The translations under genes were made by a program, and so were the position numbers. A stretch of 64,000 bases of DNA, taken from Rhodanobacter sp. MP7CTX1. Its GTDB lineage: Bacteria > Pseudomonadota > Gammaproteobacteria > Xanthomonadales > Rhodanobacteraceae. The notes under the pieces are model-generated. The model saw only the letters and a list, made by a program, of their open reading frames with translations, made no database searches and was not told the origin of the DNA. This document shows, piece by piece, positions 1 through 7,950 of this stretch. The stretch covers positions 62,001-126,000 of the forward strand of contig NZ_JACHCN010000002.1 of assembly GCF_014205795.1 (NCBI RefSeq), read 5' to 3'. Every line of letters starts with the position of its first letter. Positions within the stretch are counted from its first letter, which is position 1.

Positions 1-438
1 GCCAACGAAGCGCTTCGCCATGGCGAAGCACTCAATCGTGCAGCGGTGCTGGCACACCGGCTCTGTCTGAGCTGGCTGGAAAGCGAAAGTGGCGACGACA
101 TCGCCAGCCTCAGCCTGACCGTGCGCGAGTCCGTGCAGGGCTTGCGCCACGGCATGGAGCTGGCACTGCGAGAACCCACCGCGCTGGACCGCCGATGGTT
201 CGACACGGATGCACTGCAGCGTAGCCTCGGTCGACTTGCCGCACGCCATAGCAATCATCCGGCCAATCTGAGCTTGCGCGAATCCGCTGCCCGCCTGCAT
301 GAGCAGGGCACCGCCTTCCTCGAGCTGCTCGGCAACGGCCAGCTCGATCAGGCTGCACAGATGTCCAGCAAGTTCGAGAGCGAGCGTGAGGCGATCAACA
401 CGCACCTCGCCAGCATGCTGGCCGACAACCGCCCATGA
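1..438 (+). CDS. C-terminal fragment of a helical protein, possibly CZB-like
   Basis: The reading frame is open from base 1, so the 5' end lies outside the window and 145 codons are visible. The visible part is wholly helical and hydrophilic with no membrane segment. Around residues 72-118 the pattern LGRL, then a His-rich stretch, then RLHEQG resembles the second half of a CZB zinc-binding four-helix bundle, found in chemoreceptors and diguanylate cyclases. The usual Cys and Trp of the C-x-x-G-x-W motif are Arg and Leu here, so zinc binding is doubtful. Its stop overlaps the flgA start by four bases, which ties it to the flagellar operon. The CZB assignment is a guess from pattern; the function is unknown. 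Confidence 0.6.
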   Translation, partial: ANEALRHGEALNRAAVLAHRLCLSWLESESGDDIASLSLTVRESVQGLRHGMELALREPTALDRRWFDTDALQRSLGRLAARHSNHPANLSLRESAARLHEQGTAFLELLGNGQLDQAAQMSSKFESEREAINTHLASMLADNRP

Positions 439-1133
439 AACGGCGTGTATTCACCGCCTTGCTGCTGGCATCCACCGCGGCAACGGCCGCTTCGATGGCC
501 GCGTCTGATACGGCCACGGACTTGCGTGCCGTCGCCGAGCAGGCGGTGCGCGCGCAATATGGCCAGGCCGGCAGCCGGGTGGTGATCGTGCCGGAGAAAC
601 TTAACCCGCACCTGCGCCTGGCACCCTGCCCGCAAGCCTTGCAGGCACGCCTGCCGTCGCGTCAGGGCGCGACCACACGGGTCGCCGTGTCGGTCATCTG
701 CCCCGGTAACGGCGGCTGGGTGATCCAGGTCCCCGTGCAAATGCAGGTCTACCGGCAGGTATTGGTAACTGTTCGACCGCTGGCTCGAGGCGACAGTATC
801 GGGCTGGGCGACGTCCATACCGAGGAGCGTGACATCACCCACCTGGCCTATGGCTATGTCGACAGTCTGGACCAGCTCGCCGGCCGGTCGCTGGCGCGGC
901 CGTTAAGCTCGGGCTCGGTGCTGGAGCCTGGTCAACTCAACGGCCGCGAGGTGGTGCGTGCCGGAGATCAGGTGCAATTGATCGCCCAGCTCGATGGCAT
1001 CGAAGTACGTACTGCCGGCTTGGCGCTGGACGGTGGCGACACCGGGGCGCGCCTGCGTGTGCGCAACACTCATTCGGGCCTTGTGGTGGCCGGAGTGGTG
1101 CTGGGAGCCGATGAAGTAAAGGCGTTACCTTAA
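435..1133 (+). CDS. flgA: Flagellar basal body P-ring formation protein FlgA
   Basis: A 232-residue periplasmic chaperone for assembly of the flagellar P-ring (FlgI). Residues 1-23 form a Sec signal peptide (MKRR, hydrophobic core, cleavage near AASMAAS). The rest matches the FlgA layout: an N-terminal domain with LRLAPCPQAL and a C-terminal SAF-type domain (about residues 105-230) with VRPLARGDSIGLGDV, RSLARPLSSGSVLE and the terminal VRVRNTHSGLVVAGVV. Length is normal for the family. The ATG overlaps the preceding stop in an ATGA arrangement, implying translational coupling. flgM follows 105 bp downstream with its own sigma-28 promoter. Confidence 0.95.
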   Translation: MKRRVFTALLLASTAATAASMAASDTATDLRAVAEQAVRAQYGQAGSRVVIVPEKLNPHLRLAPCPQALQARLPSRQGATTRVAVSVICPGNGGWVIQVPVQMQVYRQVLVTVRPLARGDSIGLGDVHTEERDITHLAYGYVDSLDQLAGRSLARPLSSGSVLEPGQLNGREVVRAGDQVQLIAQLDGIEVRTAGLALDGGDTGARLRVRNTHSGLVVAGVVLGADEVKALP

Positions 1134-1172
1134 CTTTTGATAAAAAAGCATACTAAGTGGCCTCAACGACCT

Positions 1173-1199
1173 TAAAGTTTTAGGTAGACACGCCGATAT
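1173..1199 (+). promoter_or_regulatory. Sigma-28 (FliA) promoter for flgM
   Basis: TAAA at 1173-1176, a 15-nt spacer, then GCCGATAT at 1192-1199 match the FliA consensus TAAA-N15-GCCGATAA at all but the last base. It lies 39 bp upstream of flgM in the gap after flgA. This fits the known pattern in which the anti-sigma-28 gene is itself transcribed by sigma-28, in addition to read-through from flgA. Confidence 0.88.
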
Positions 1200-1238
1200 C
1201 CCATTACAGGGCTCATCGCACAAGAGAATCCCACGCCT

Positions 1239-1553
1239 ATGAACACGACTATTTCACCCAACGGATTGCCCGCGCTACCGCAGGCGAAGACCAACCAGGG
1301 TAGCAACGGCAGTCAGGCCGGCTCGACCGTCGCCGGCGGCTCGTCTGCGGCGCAGGCCGACGACAGCGTCAAACTGACCGACTCGGCGCGCGCGCTGCAG
1401 CAAGCCAGCAGCACGAATGCGCAAAGCCCGGTCGATACCGCCCGTGTCGAGCAGATTCGCAAATCGCTTACTGACGGTACCTACAGTGTCGACGCCGGCA
1501 AGATTGCCGACCGTCTCACCTCGCTCGAAAGCCAGATCAACGGCACGCCATGA
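1239..1553 (+). CDS. flgM: Negative regulator of flagellin synthesis FlgM (anti-sigma-28)
   Basis: A 104-residue protein with the typical FlgM design: a disordered Ser/Gly/Gln/Ala-rich first half and a conserved C-terminal half starting at DDSVKLTDSARALQ, followed by VDTARVEQIRKSLTDGTYSVDAGKIADRLTS (residues about 66-96), the sigma-28-binding helices. It holds FliA inactive until the hook-basal body is complete and FlgM is exported. A FliA-type promoter stands directly upstream, giving autoregulation. The stop overlaps the flgN start (ATGA). Confidence 0.95.
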   Translation: MNTTISPNGLPALPQAKTNQGSNGSQAGSTVAGGSSAAQADDSVKLTDSARALQQASSTNAQSPVDTARVEQIRKSLTDGTYSVDAGKIADRLTSLESQINGTP

Positions 1554-1996
1554 ACGCGCCGCTGCAGGCCGAACTCGACACCACCCTGCGCACCGTCGTG
1601 GACGAGATGAGCGCGGCCACCGCACAGCTGGTCATCGTGCTGGACGAGGAACGCGAAGCGCTCAACAGCGCCGATGCCAGCGCACTGAATCGCGCGGGGG
1701 AGGCCAAGCAAATGCTGATGCGCCGACTCGAACAACTCGATGCCGAGCGCCTGCATATCGTTGCCACGTCGGCGCATGCTGCGCAGGAAGTTCAGCCCGC
1801 CTGGGGCGATCTTCTCAAGACATTGACGACCTGCAGGGACAAAAATCAACGCAACGGCGCGCTGGTCGGCCGGCGACTGTCCCAGGTGCGTCGGGCGCTT
1901 TCCGTGTTGACGGGGAGCGGCAACGACACTGGCATCTACAGCCACAGCGGAGAACTTCGCGCCGGACATCGTTCGCTGCCGCTGGCCGAAGCCTGA
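1550..1996 (+). CDS. flgN: Flagellar export chaperone FlgN
   Basis: A 148-residue helical protein overlapping flgM by four bases, the usual place for flgN. FlgN is the cytosolic chaperone of the hook-filament junction proteins FlgK and FlgL. The first 115 residues form the long antiparallel helices of the family (LDEEREAL, then KQMLMRRLEQLDAERL). The tail after the segment with RRALSVLTG is less ordered. Recognition rests on gene order, size and the helical pattern; primary sequence is weakly conserved in this family. Confidence 0.88.
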   Translation: MNAPLQAELDTTLRTVVDEMSAATAQLVIVLDEEREALNSADASALNRAGEAKQMLMRRLEQLDAERLHIVATSAHAAQEVQPAWGDLLKTLTTCRDKNQRNGALVGRRLSQVRRALSVLTGSGNDTGIYSHSGELRAGHRSLPLAEA

Positions 1997-2088
1997 TACG
2001 ACGCTACCCAAGATCGTGCGACGGTGGCGGCCGAGCCTTTGCCACCCCCTGAAAACGCAATGCAGCCGCCCGCGCCCGACGAAGAACA

Positions 2089-3360
2089 ATGAACACAATC
2101 TCAGCTACAACGACGTCCAGCGACGCCACCACCATCCTGCTCGGCGATACGCACCTGCCGGTGGTGCGCAGCCCGATGCTGGACAAGAGCGGCCAGCTGT
2201 TCGCTTATGAATTGATGTTTCACCGCGACGAGCTGGAGCCGGACGCAGAAGCAGCCCTCATGCGGCGCCTGCTTTCCACCATCACCGATGGCGTGATGGC
2301 CCGGCTGGTTCGCGGTAACCGCGCATTCCTTCGACTGCCGCGCGATCTGTTGATCGAGCAGATCGATGTGCTGGCGCACCATCCGCGCCTGGGCATCATC
2401 ATTGATCCGACCAGCATTCACGACACCGAACTGCTGGAGCAACTGGCGCTACGCAATTGCTCGCTGTTGCTCGACCTCAGCGAGCTCGATGCGAACACCG
2501 ATGAACCCTACGGCAATCTTGAACCACTGCTGGCCATGGCCAAATACGTGCGTCTGGATGCCGGTGCGCTCGATGCCGCTACGCTCGCTCTGCGCAGCGC
2601 ACAATTGCATGCGCGTGGTCTGGGCGTCATCGCCGGATTCGTGGACGATCACGAGATCTACCACCGCTGCAAACCACTCGCCTTGCAGGCCGTGCAGGGA
2701 CGTTATCTGCTGTTGCCCGAACAGATCGTAGCGCCGGTCCTCACGCCCAACCGCATGAACCTGCTGCGGCTGATGAACGCGCTGCAGGAGAACAATCCGG
2801 GTCCGGTCGAACTGGGCGAGATCGTCCGCGACGACGCGGTACTGAGCTACAAGCTGCTCGGCTGCGTCAACTCCGCCTATTTCGCACTGCCGCGACAGCT
2901 CAAATCCATTCAGCAGGCGGCGATCTTTTTCGGCGTGGCGCGCATGCGCAACTGGATCTACGCGATGGCGCTGAGCGGCATGAACGACCGGCCGCCCGAG
3001 CTGCTGCGCGCCGCGCTTATTCGCGCCCACATGTGCGAAAAGCTGGCACAGGGCATGTCCGCCAACTATCAGGAAATGGCGTTCATGACGGGCCTGTTGT
3101 CTCTGCTGGATACGTTGATGTGCGCTCCGATGGAGCTCGTGCTGAGCCATCTGCCACTCGCGCCCGAGATCACTGAGGCCCTGGTGGGAGGCCGCGGCCC
3201 GTTCGCACCTCTGCTTGAACAGATCTATATCTGGGAAGCGGGTGAACTGGGTGCAACCAATGTGCAGCCGCAGAACATCCTGAGGATGGCCACGGTCTAC
3301 CTTGAAGCGACGCAGTGGGCCGACCAGGTCTACAACTTCGCCGATCAGCGCGCGTACTGA
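2089..3360 (+). CDS. EAL-like/HDOD domain signalling protein (YuxH type)
   Basis: A 423-residue cytosolic protein. Residues about 20-210 form an EAL-like domain, degenerate at the active site: the signature is YELMF, and the metal-binding NxD, DDFG and ExK elements of true phosphodiesterases are not found. Residues about 220-400 are an HDOD domain (NALQENNPGPVELGEIVRDD, SYKLLGCVNSAYF, SIQQAAIFFGVARMRNW). This architecture is the YuxH/CdgJ-like family, usually linked to motility or surface behaviour without c-di-GMP hydrolysis. It lies 92 bp after flgN on the same strand, which supports a motility role. Catalytic inactivity is an inference from the missing residues. Confidence 0.88.
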   Translation: MNTISATTTSSDATTILLGDTHLPVVRSPMLDKSGQLFAYELMFHRDELEPDAEAALMRRLLSTITDGVMARLVRGNRAFLRLPRDLLIEQIDVLAHHPRLGIIIDPTSIHDTELLEQLALRNCSLLLDLSELDANTDEPYGNLEPLLAMAKYVRLDAGALDAATLALRSAQLHARGLGVIAGFVDDHEIYHRCKPLALQAVQGRYLLLPEQIVAPVLTPNRMNLLRLMNALQENNPGPVELGEIVRDDAVLSYKLLGCVNSAYFALPRQLKSIQQAAIFFGVARMRNWIYAMALSGMNDRPPELLRAALIRAHMCEKLAQGMSANYQEMAFMTGLLSLLDTLMCAPMELVLSHLPLAPEITEALVGGRGPFAPLLEQIYIWEAGELGATNVQPQNILRMATVYLEATQWADQVYNFADQRAY

Positions 3361-3566
3361 TCTACCTACCATCGCCCAGGGTTATTGAAGCCGGGAGCTG
3401 ACACATCACGCGCGCTCCCCGGAGTCCTGCGTGGGTTCATCCGGACGCTGCCCACGAAACACCCGCAACGTCACCCGCATAGCGCGCGCGATTGCGGCCT
3501 GCCTGCGTCGCTGAGAAAACCTGCTGCAAAGATCGACACGCGCCATGGACGCATGCCCTCGGGCAT

Positions 3567-4607
3567 TCAGTCGACGTAGTCGTTCTGCACGCGAAAGCTT
3601 CGCTGCAAGTCCTGCTGCGCACGATCTATCTGCGCTTGCGGCAGCCCATCGATGCGATCGTGGGCCGCCGGTGTGGTGTGCGGCACCAGGTGGTTTTCAG
3701 CCAGCAACTGGATCATCGCCAGCTGATCGCCAGCCACCAGAGCCTTGCCCAATGCGGTGACCGGCGGTCTGTCGTCCACATCCATCCGCTCGCGCAGCGC
3801 TTGGATAACGTTGGACGGCAATTCCCAGTGCTGCGCCGCACGCAGGGTCAGATGACTCGCGATCTTTGCGCAGCTGGCAAGAAAATCCCGGCTAAAGACG
3901 CCCAGTGTCGGAGGAGCCTCCCGATCCAGCACACGAATCATCGCGCCGACGCCTGCATTGCAGACGACTCCAGCCAGGTACGCTTCAAACGGATCGCCCT
4001 GACCTCGGGCTAGAAACATGCTGGCGTGCGCGCTGCGCTCCGCGTGATCCCACAGGCGCTGCCCTGCGGCATAGCCGAACATGCCAGCACCGGCTTGCAG
4101 GATCGGCTTCATCACATGTTGCGTGACCATCTGGCGCAGACCTTCCTGACCGAGCAACACCACGGCGTGCTGAAGACTGACGATCGGCTTGAGGGTGCGG
4201 TAATGCGCGCTCTTGGTCACGCGCATGACCTCACCGACCAGCACCGGGTCGCGGCCGATCAACTGGGCCAGCTTGGTACCGTCAGCCGAATCGCTCTTGA
4301 GCAGGCGCAGCAGCTGGGGCAATACGGCAGGCAGACGCGGCAGGCTCCCGATATCGAAGCGGTCGGCGCCGCAGAGCTCGTGGAGTCGCTTGAGCATCGC
4401 CAGTTCTGACGGAAGCGGTTCGACAACTGCGGATTCGGGCATACCCAGAACCAGGCGGTAAAATCGGTCCTCGATCTCTGCGCTGTCCGGCGCAGGGTTG
4501 TCCGGGGTCAACGCGACGGCCACCGCCAGCGGAACATGACCGACGGAAAATCCCGGCCTCACCGTCGGCACGTTGCGTGTAAACAATCGCTTCCAGAATT
4601 CGCCCAT
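3567..4607 (-). CDS. HDOD domain-containing protein
   Basis: About 346 residues when started at the ATG reading MGEFWKRLF, which has a purine-rich GAGGGGG stretch just upstream; an in-frame ATG ten codons earlier (4637) is possible but lacks a ribosome-binding site. Residues about 105-300 form the HDOD core (LPRLPAVLPQLLRLL, IGRDPVLVGEVMRVTKSA, SLQHAVVLLGQEGLRQM). HDOD proteins resemble HD phosphohydrolases without metal ligands and act as signalling scaffolds. It converges on the EAL-HDOD gene, so two HDOD proteins lie next to the flagellar genes. The partner and output are unknown. Confidence 0.88.
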   Translation of the reverse strand: MGEFWKRLFTRNVPTVRPGFSVGHVPLAVAVALTPDNPAPDSAEIEDRFYRLVLGMPESAVVEPLPSELAMLKRLHELCGADRFDIGSLPRLPAVLPQLLRLLKSDSADGTKLAQLIGRDPVLVGEVMRVTKSAHYRTLKPIVSLQHAVVLLGQEGLRQMVTQHVMKPILQAGAGMFGYAAGQRLWDHAERSAHASMFLARGQGDPFEAYLAGVVCNAGVGAMIRVLDREAPPTLGVFSRDFLASCAKIASHLTLRAAQHWELPSNVIQALRERMDVDDRPPVTALGKALVAGDQLAMIQLLAENHLVPHTTPAAHDRIDGLPQAQIDRAQQDLQRSFRVQNDYVD

Positions 4608-4800
4608 AACCCCCTCGCGCCCCTCCGCCGGATCCATTGCCAGCGTATACCCCAGCGAGTCTCCGCTAGTGTAAGCGCACTACGATGCCGCCGTCAGCGG
4701 CAATTTGCGCAATCCGTCGAAAACCCGACAAGCCGCGGTATCAGGCTCAAGCCTGAACCATCCAGTAGGGAGTGATCGGTATTGAGGGATCGGTCACGTT

Positions 4801-5832
4801 TCAGTGCCGGCCGTAGGCCCAAAGCAAAAACGGTGGCAGCATCTTTTTCCACGATGCCTGGTTGTGCTCGCCATCCTTCAACAGCAGCAACGCGACATCG
4901 ATGTGGGCTGATGGATGTTGCGCGTAATCAGGATCGATCGAATAGCCTAGCTGCTTCAGGCCGCGCGTCTGGAATCCATCGGCAGCACGATAACCTTCGA
5001 TCAGATCCTGCACGTCTTCAATCGCATCGATGACGCCGTCGCCGTTGCGGTCGCTGGTTTCTTCCGCGGTGCCTACCGAGAACCACAACTTGAGGCCGAC
5101 ACGCTTGCTGCTGCGGTCGACAACGTCCTGCGCCAGCCGCGTTTTCTGGATCGTATCGGCATTGGTGCGATCGGACGCCAGCCAGAACGAGGGCGAGAAC
5201 GCGCCCACCCTGCCGAACAGATCCGGATACTGCCAGGCAAGATTGAATGCGTTCAGCGCGCCGAGCGACCAGCCGAGTATCGTGCGCGCTTTGGCGGATC
5301 TCTGCGTTCGGTAGTGCATGTCGACGTAGGGCAAGAGTTGGGTAGCGACCCAGGCAGAATAGTCCTGCGCCCGCGTCCCGATCGGACCGATGCGCGAACC
5401 GCCGACAATGCTTCGCGACGTGGCGCGATCGGACAGTCCGTACGCACTCGCGCGATCGGACAGCATGTCGATCGCAACGACAATGACGGGCTCGATGGCC
5501 TTGTCGCGATACAGCTGCACCAGCGTCGATTGCAAACCCACAGCCGGCATGTCCTGTCCGTCGTTCGCGTACAGCACCGGGAAACGCCGACCGGTCGCCG
5601 CGGCCTGCTCATAGCCTGGCGGAAGATAGATTGCGACCTTGATCTGCTCTGGCGCGAATGCCTTCGCAGCGAGTTGTAGCCGCACCACAGAAGTTGTGGC
5701 CGATGCCGCGTCGCTGCCGGTGGCATCCATCAGTGCTGGCGTCGCGTGCAATGCCTCGACCGATCGACCATCACTGGGGTACCCCACCAGGACGCAAGCC
5801 GACAGGAGCGGAATCAGTATCGCTCTCGCCAT
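4801..5832 (-). CDS. Predicted lipoprotein esterase, enterochelin-esterase-like alpha/beta hydrolase
   Basis: A 343-residue alpha/beta hydrolase of the esterase D/enterochelin esterase type. The ATG at 5832 gives MARAILIPLLSAC, a short N-terminus ending in a lipobox LSAC at residue 13; longer starts would run into aglA. Visible motifs: VAIYLPPGYE, the nucleophile elbow GWSLG with Ser189, and a C-terminal GEHNQASW with the likely catalytic His323. Residues 261-272 spell DRNGDGVIDAIE, a textbook EF-hand calcium loop, odd for this family. It sits 40 bp downstream of aglA on the same strand, so it is probably co-transcribed and induced by maltodextrin. The substrate is unknown; acylated oligosaccharides are one possibility. 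Confidence 0.82.
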   Translation of the reverse strand: MARAILIPLLSACVLVGYPSDGRSVEALHATPALMDATGSDAASATTSVVRLQLAAKAFAPEQIKVAIYLPPGYEQAAATGRRFPVLYANDGQDMPAVGLQSTLVQLYRDKAIEPVIVVAIDMLSDRASAYGLSDRATSRSIVGGSRIGPIGTRAQDYSAWVATQLLPYVDMHYRTQRSAKARTILGWSLGALNAFNLAWQYPDLFGRVGAFSPSFWLASDRTNADTIQKTRLAQDVVDRSSKRVGLKLWFSVGTAEETSDRNGDGVIDAIEDVQDLIEGYRAADGFQTRGLKQLGYSIDPDYAQHPSAHIDVALLLLKDGEHNQASWKKMLPPFLLWAYGRH

Positions 5833-5872
5833 GGACTGGAGCGCCGATTTTCCTATGTCGATCACGGCTGAT

Positions 5873-7489
5873 TCAATCGAGCTTCGCAAACCAGGCGCTA
5901 TACCCGGGCAGGTGCAGTCGGTTGCCATCGAGGTCGCCTTGCGCCAGACCATGACCATGCAGCCGATGCGAGTTATTGAGTGCTGGCAGGGTGGCGTCGA
6001 CGGCTTGATCGGCGAGATTGAAGACGACCAGCACGGTGTCGCCGGAAAAGCTGCGGGTAAACGCAAGCACGGGTTCGGCTGTTTCCAGGAAACGGATATC
6101 GCCCCAGCGCAGCGCAGGCTGCGATTTGCGCCAATGCATGAAAGCGCGGAAGCCGTTCAGCACTGAACCGGGAATGGATTCCTGCTGGGCCACGGCCAGT
6201 GCGCGGTGTTCATCAGGCACCGGTAGCCACGGCGTACCACGGCTGAATCCGGCATGCGCATCGTCGTTCCACGGCATCGGCGTACGGCACCCATCGCGCC
6301 CCTTGAACTGCGGCCAGAACGCGATGCCATAGGGATCCTGCAATGATTCGTAGGGAAGCTCCGCCTCGGTCAGACCGAGCTCCTCGCCCTGGTAAACGCA
6401 TACCGAACCGCGCAGCGAACAGACCATCGCGGTGAGCAGGTTGGCCAGCTGTGCGGAGGATTTCCCCCTGCCCCAGCGTGTCAGCACGCGCTCGACGTCG
6501 TGGTTGGAAATCGCCCAGCACGGCCAGCCCTGGGTCATCTTCGATTCCAGCTGCTGCACCGTGCCGCGGATGTGCGCGGCACTGAAATCATCCGTCAGCA
6601 ACTCGAAGCTATAGCCCATGTGCAGGCGATGGCCGCTGGTGTATTCGGCCATCGTTGCCAATGAATCCTCGGAGGAGATTTCGCCCAGCGCAGCGACGTC
6701 CGGGTAGCGATCCATCAAGCGGCGCAGCTCGCCGAGAAACGCCAGGTTCTCCGGTTGGGTATTGTTGTAGTAGTGGTACTGGAAGGCGTACGGGTTGTCC
6801 GGGCTGAAACCCCGACCGACGCGCTGTGCTTTCGGTTTGGGCGGGTTGTCGCGCAGCTGGCTATCATGGAAGCAGAAATTGATGGCATCCAGGCGCACAC
6901 CATCCACCCCCTTGTCCAGCCAAAAACGCACACTGTCGAGCGCGGCCGCGCGCACCTGTGGCTGATGAAAATTCAGGTCCGGCTGCGAGGACAGGAAATT
7001 GTGCAGGTAGTACTGCCCGCGCCGCGGCTCCCACTGCCAGGCCGAGCCGCCGAACAGCGACAGCCAGTTGTTCGGCGCGCTGCCGTCCGCGCGGGCGTCG
7101 GCCCACACGTACCAGTCAGCCTTGGGGTTGTCGTGACTCTCGCGACTCTCCTTGAACCAGCTGTGCTCGATCGAGGTATGGCTGAGCACCTGATCGATCA
7201 TGATCTTCAAGCCGAGCCCATGCGCCTTGGCCAGCAGACGATCGAAATCGTCGAGCGTGCCGAAGAGTGGGTCGACGTCGCGGTAGTCGGCAATGTCGTA
7301 GCCGAAGTCGGCCATCGGCGAACGGAAGAACGGCGCGATCCAGATCGCGTCCACACCGAGGCTCGCCACATAGTCGAGTCGCTCGACAATGCCGGGCAAG
7401 TCACCCACGCCATCGCCATCCGTGTCCAGAAAGCTGCGCGGATAAATCTGGTATATGACGGCACCGCGCCACCAGGAAGCATCGATCAT
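5873..7489 (-). CDS. Alpha-glucosidase, GH13 (AglA-like)
   Basis: A 538-residue GH13 enzyme of the alpha-glucosidase/oligo-1,6-glucosidase type without a signal peptide, so cytoplasmic. It would release glucose from imported maltose and maltodextrins. The (beta/alpha)8 barrel carries DTDGDGVGDLPGI near residue 22, MIDQVLSHTS (region II), GVRLDAINF with nucleophile Asp201, LGEISSED with acid/base Glu270, and ISNHD with Asp331. A C-terminal beta domain follows. The start at 7489 (MIDASWWRGAVIY) matches homologues; the 13 extra upstream codons look untranslated. It is the first gene of a leftward unit with the esterase, and a candidate LacI operator lies about 100 bp upstream. Confidence 0.93.
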   Translation of the reverse strand: MIDASWWRGAVIYQIYPRSFLDTDGDGVGDLPGIVERLDYVASLGVDAIWIAPFFRSPMADFGYDIADYRDVDPLFGTLDDFDRLLAKAHGLGLKIMIDQVLSHTSIEHSWFKESRESHDNPKADWYVWADARADGSAPNNWLSLFGGSAWQWEPRRGQYYLHNFLSSQPDLNFHQPQVRAAALDSVRFWLDKGVDGVRLDAINFCFHDSQLRDNPPKPKAQRVGRGFSPDNPYAFQYHYYNNTQPENLAFLGELRRLMDRYPDVAALGEISSEDSLATMAEYTSGHRLHMGYSFELLTDDFSAAHIRGTVQQLESKMTQGWPCWAISNHDVERVLTRWGRGKSSAQLANLLTAMVCSLRGSVCVYQGEELGLTEAELPYESLQDPYGIAFWPQFKGRDGCRTPMPWNDDAHAGFSRGTPWLPVPDEHRALAVAQQESIPGSVLNGFRAFMHWRKSQPALRWGDIRFLETAEPVLAFTRSFSGDTVLVVFNLADQAVDATLPALNNSHRLHGHGLAQGDLDGNRLHLPGYSAWFAKLD

Positions 7490-7587
7490 GGAACAGAACC
7501 CCAAGACTGGGCCACAAGTACCCCTCAAGGCGCTCGTCGGCGAACGGCGCTCAGCTTAGCTGCAGGTCCTTTACACCACGCAGTGGC

Positions 7588-7602
7588 CTGCATACGTATT
7601 CA
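7588..7602 (-). promoter_or_regulatory. Candidate operator 1 of the LacI-family regulator, upstream of aglA
   Basis: On the minus strand it reads TGAATACGTATGCAG. The core ATACGTAT is a perfect palindrome with a central CG step, extended to TGnATACGTATnCA, the size and symmetry typical of LacI-family operators. It lies about 100 bp upstream of the aglA start codon. The same 15 bases occur at 7782 and 21611. Confidence 0.78.
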
Positions 7603-7781
7603 TTCGTGCTGCGGTTGCGTCATGCGACGTGCTTGCGTTGGTTGCGCCTGATGCATTGCGGCGCTTCCGATGCATGGCCGCGATGAGCACACATGTGGTT
7701 TCGCGTGACTCGGCCCGCGCGCGATGGCGAGTTGTCCCCGATCGATGTTGCGCTGCGATGACATGCCGGGCGAGGCCGGCA

Positions 7782-7796
7782 TGAATACGTATGCAG
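7782..7796 (+). promoter_or_regulatory. Candidate operator 2, upstream of the TonB-dependent receptor
   Basis: TGAATACGTATGCAG, identical over 15 nt to the sites at 7588-7602 (opposite strand) and 21611-21625. It lies about 155 bp upstream of the receptor ATG. The two sites in this gap are about 193 bp centre to centre, a distance compatible with looping by a tetrameric or paired dimeric repressor; looping is inference only. Confidence 0.78.
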
Positions 7797-7950
7797 AAAG
7801 TGGTGAGTCGCGGAAACCCGGCCCTACCATGCCCACACGCCGCTGGAGACACTCGACCAGCGCAACCTGCCAACGATCTCACCGACACGGAAGCTCGAGG
7901 CAGCCAGGGTTCCAGAACAACAACAACATTTTTCGTGGGGAGACGAGAAC

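Larger units (their letters stand above)
7490..7950. promoter_or_regulatory. Divergent control region between aglA and the TonB-dependent receptor
   Basis: This 461-bp gap contains no convincing gene. It holds two copies of the same 15-nt near-palindrome in opposite orientation, each pointing the same way relative to its own downstream gene, and a good Shine-Dalgarno (GGGGAGA near 7937-7943) for the receptor ATG at 7951. The long leader before the receptor (about 155 bp from the operator) leaves room for promoter and untranslated region. I could not fix -35/-10 boxes with confidence. Confidence 0.7.

Noticed and set aside
1..438. C-terminus of CheV or a standard chemoreceptor
   Set aside because: No receiver domain, no signalling-tip sequence of chemoreceptors, and the zinc ligands of a true CZB domain are incomplete, so no name was assigned.
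3545..3566. ATGCCC/GGGCAT palindrome after the HDOD gene as a terminator
   Set aside because: The stem has only a 2-nt centre and no T-run in either direction.
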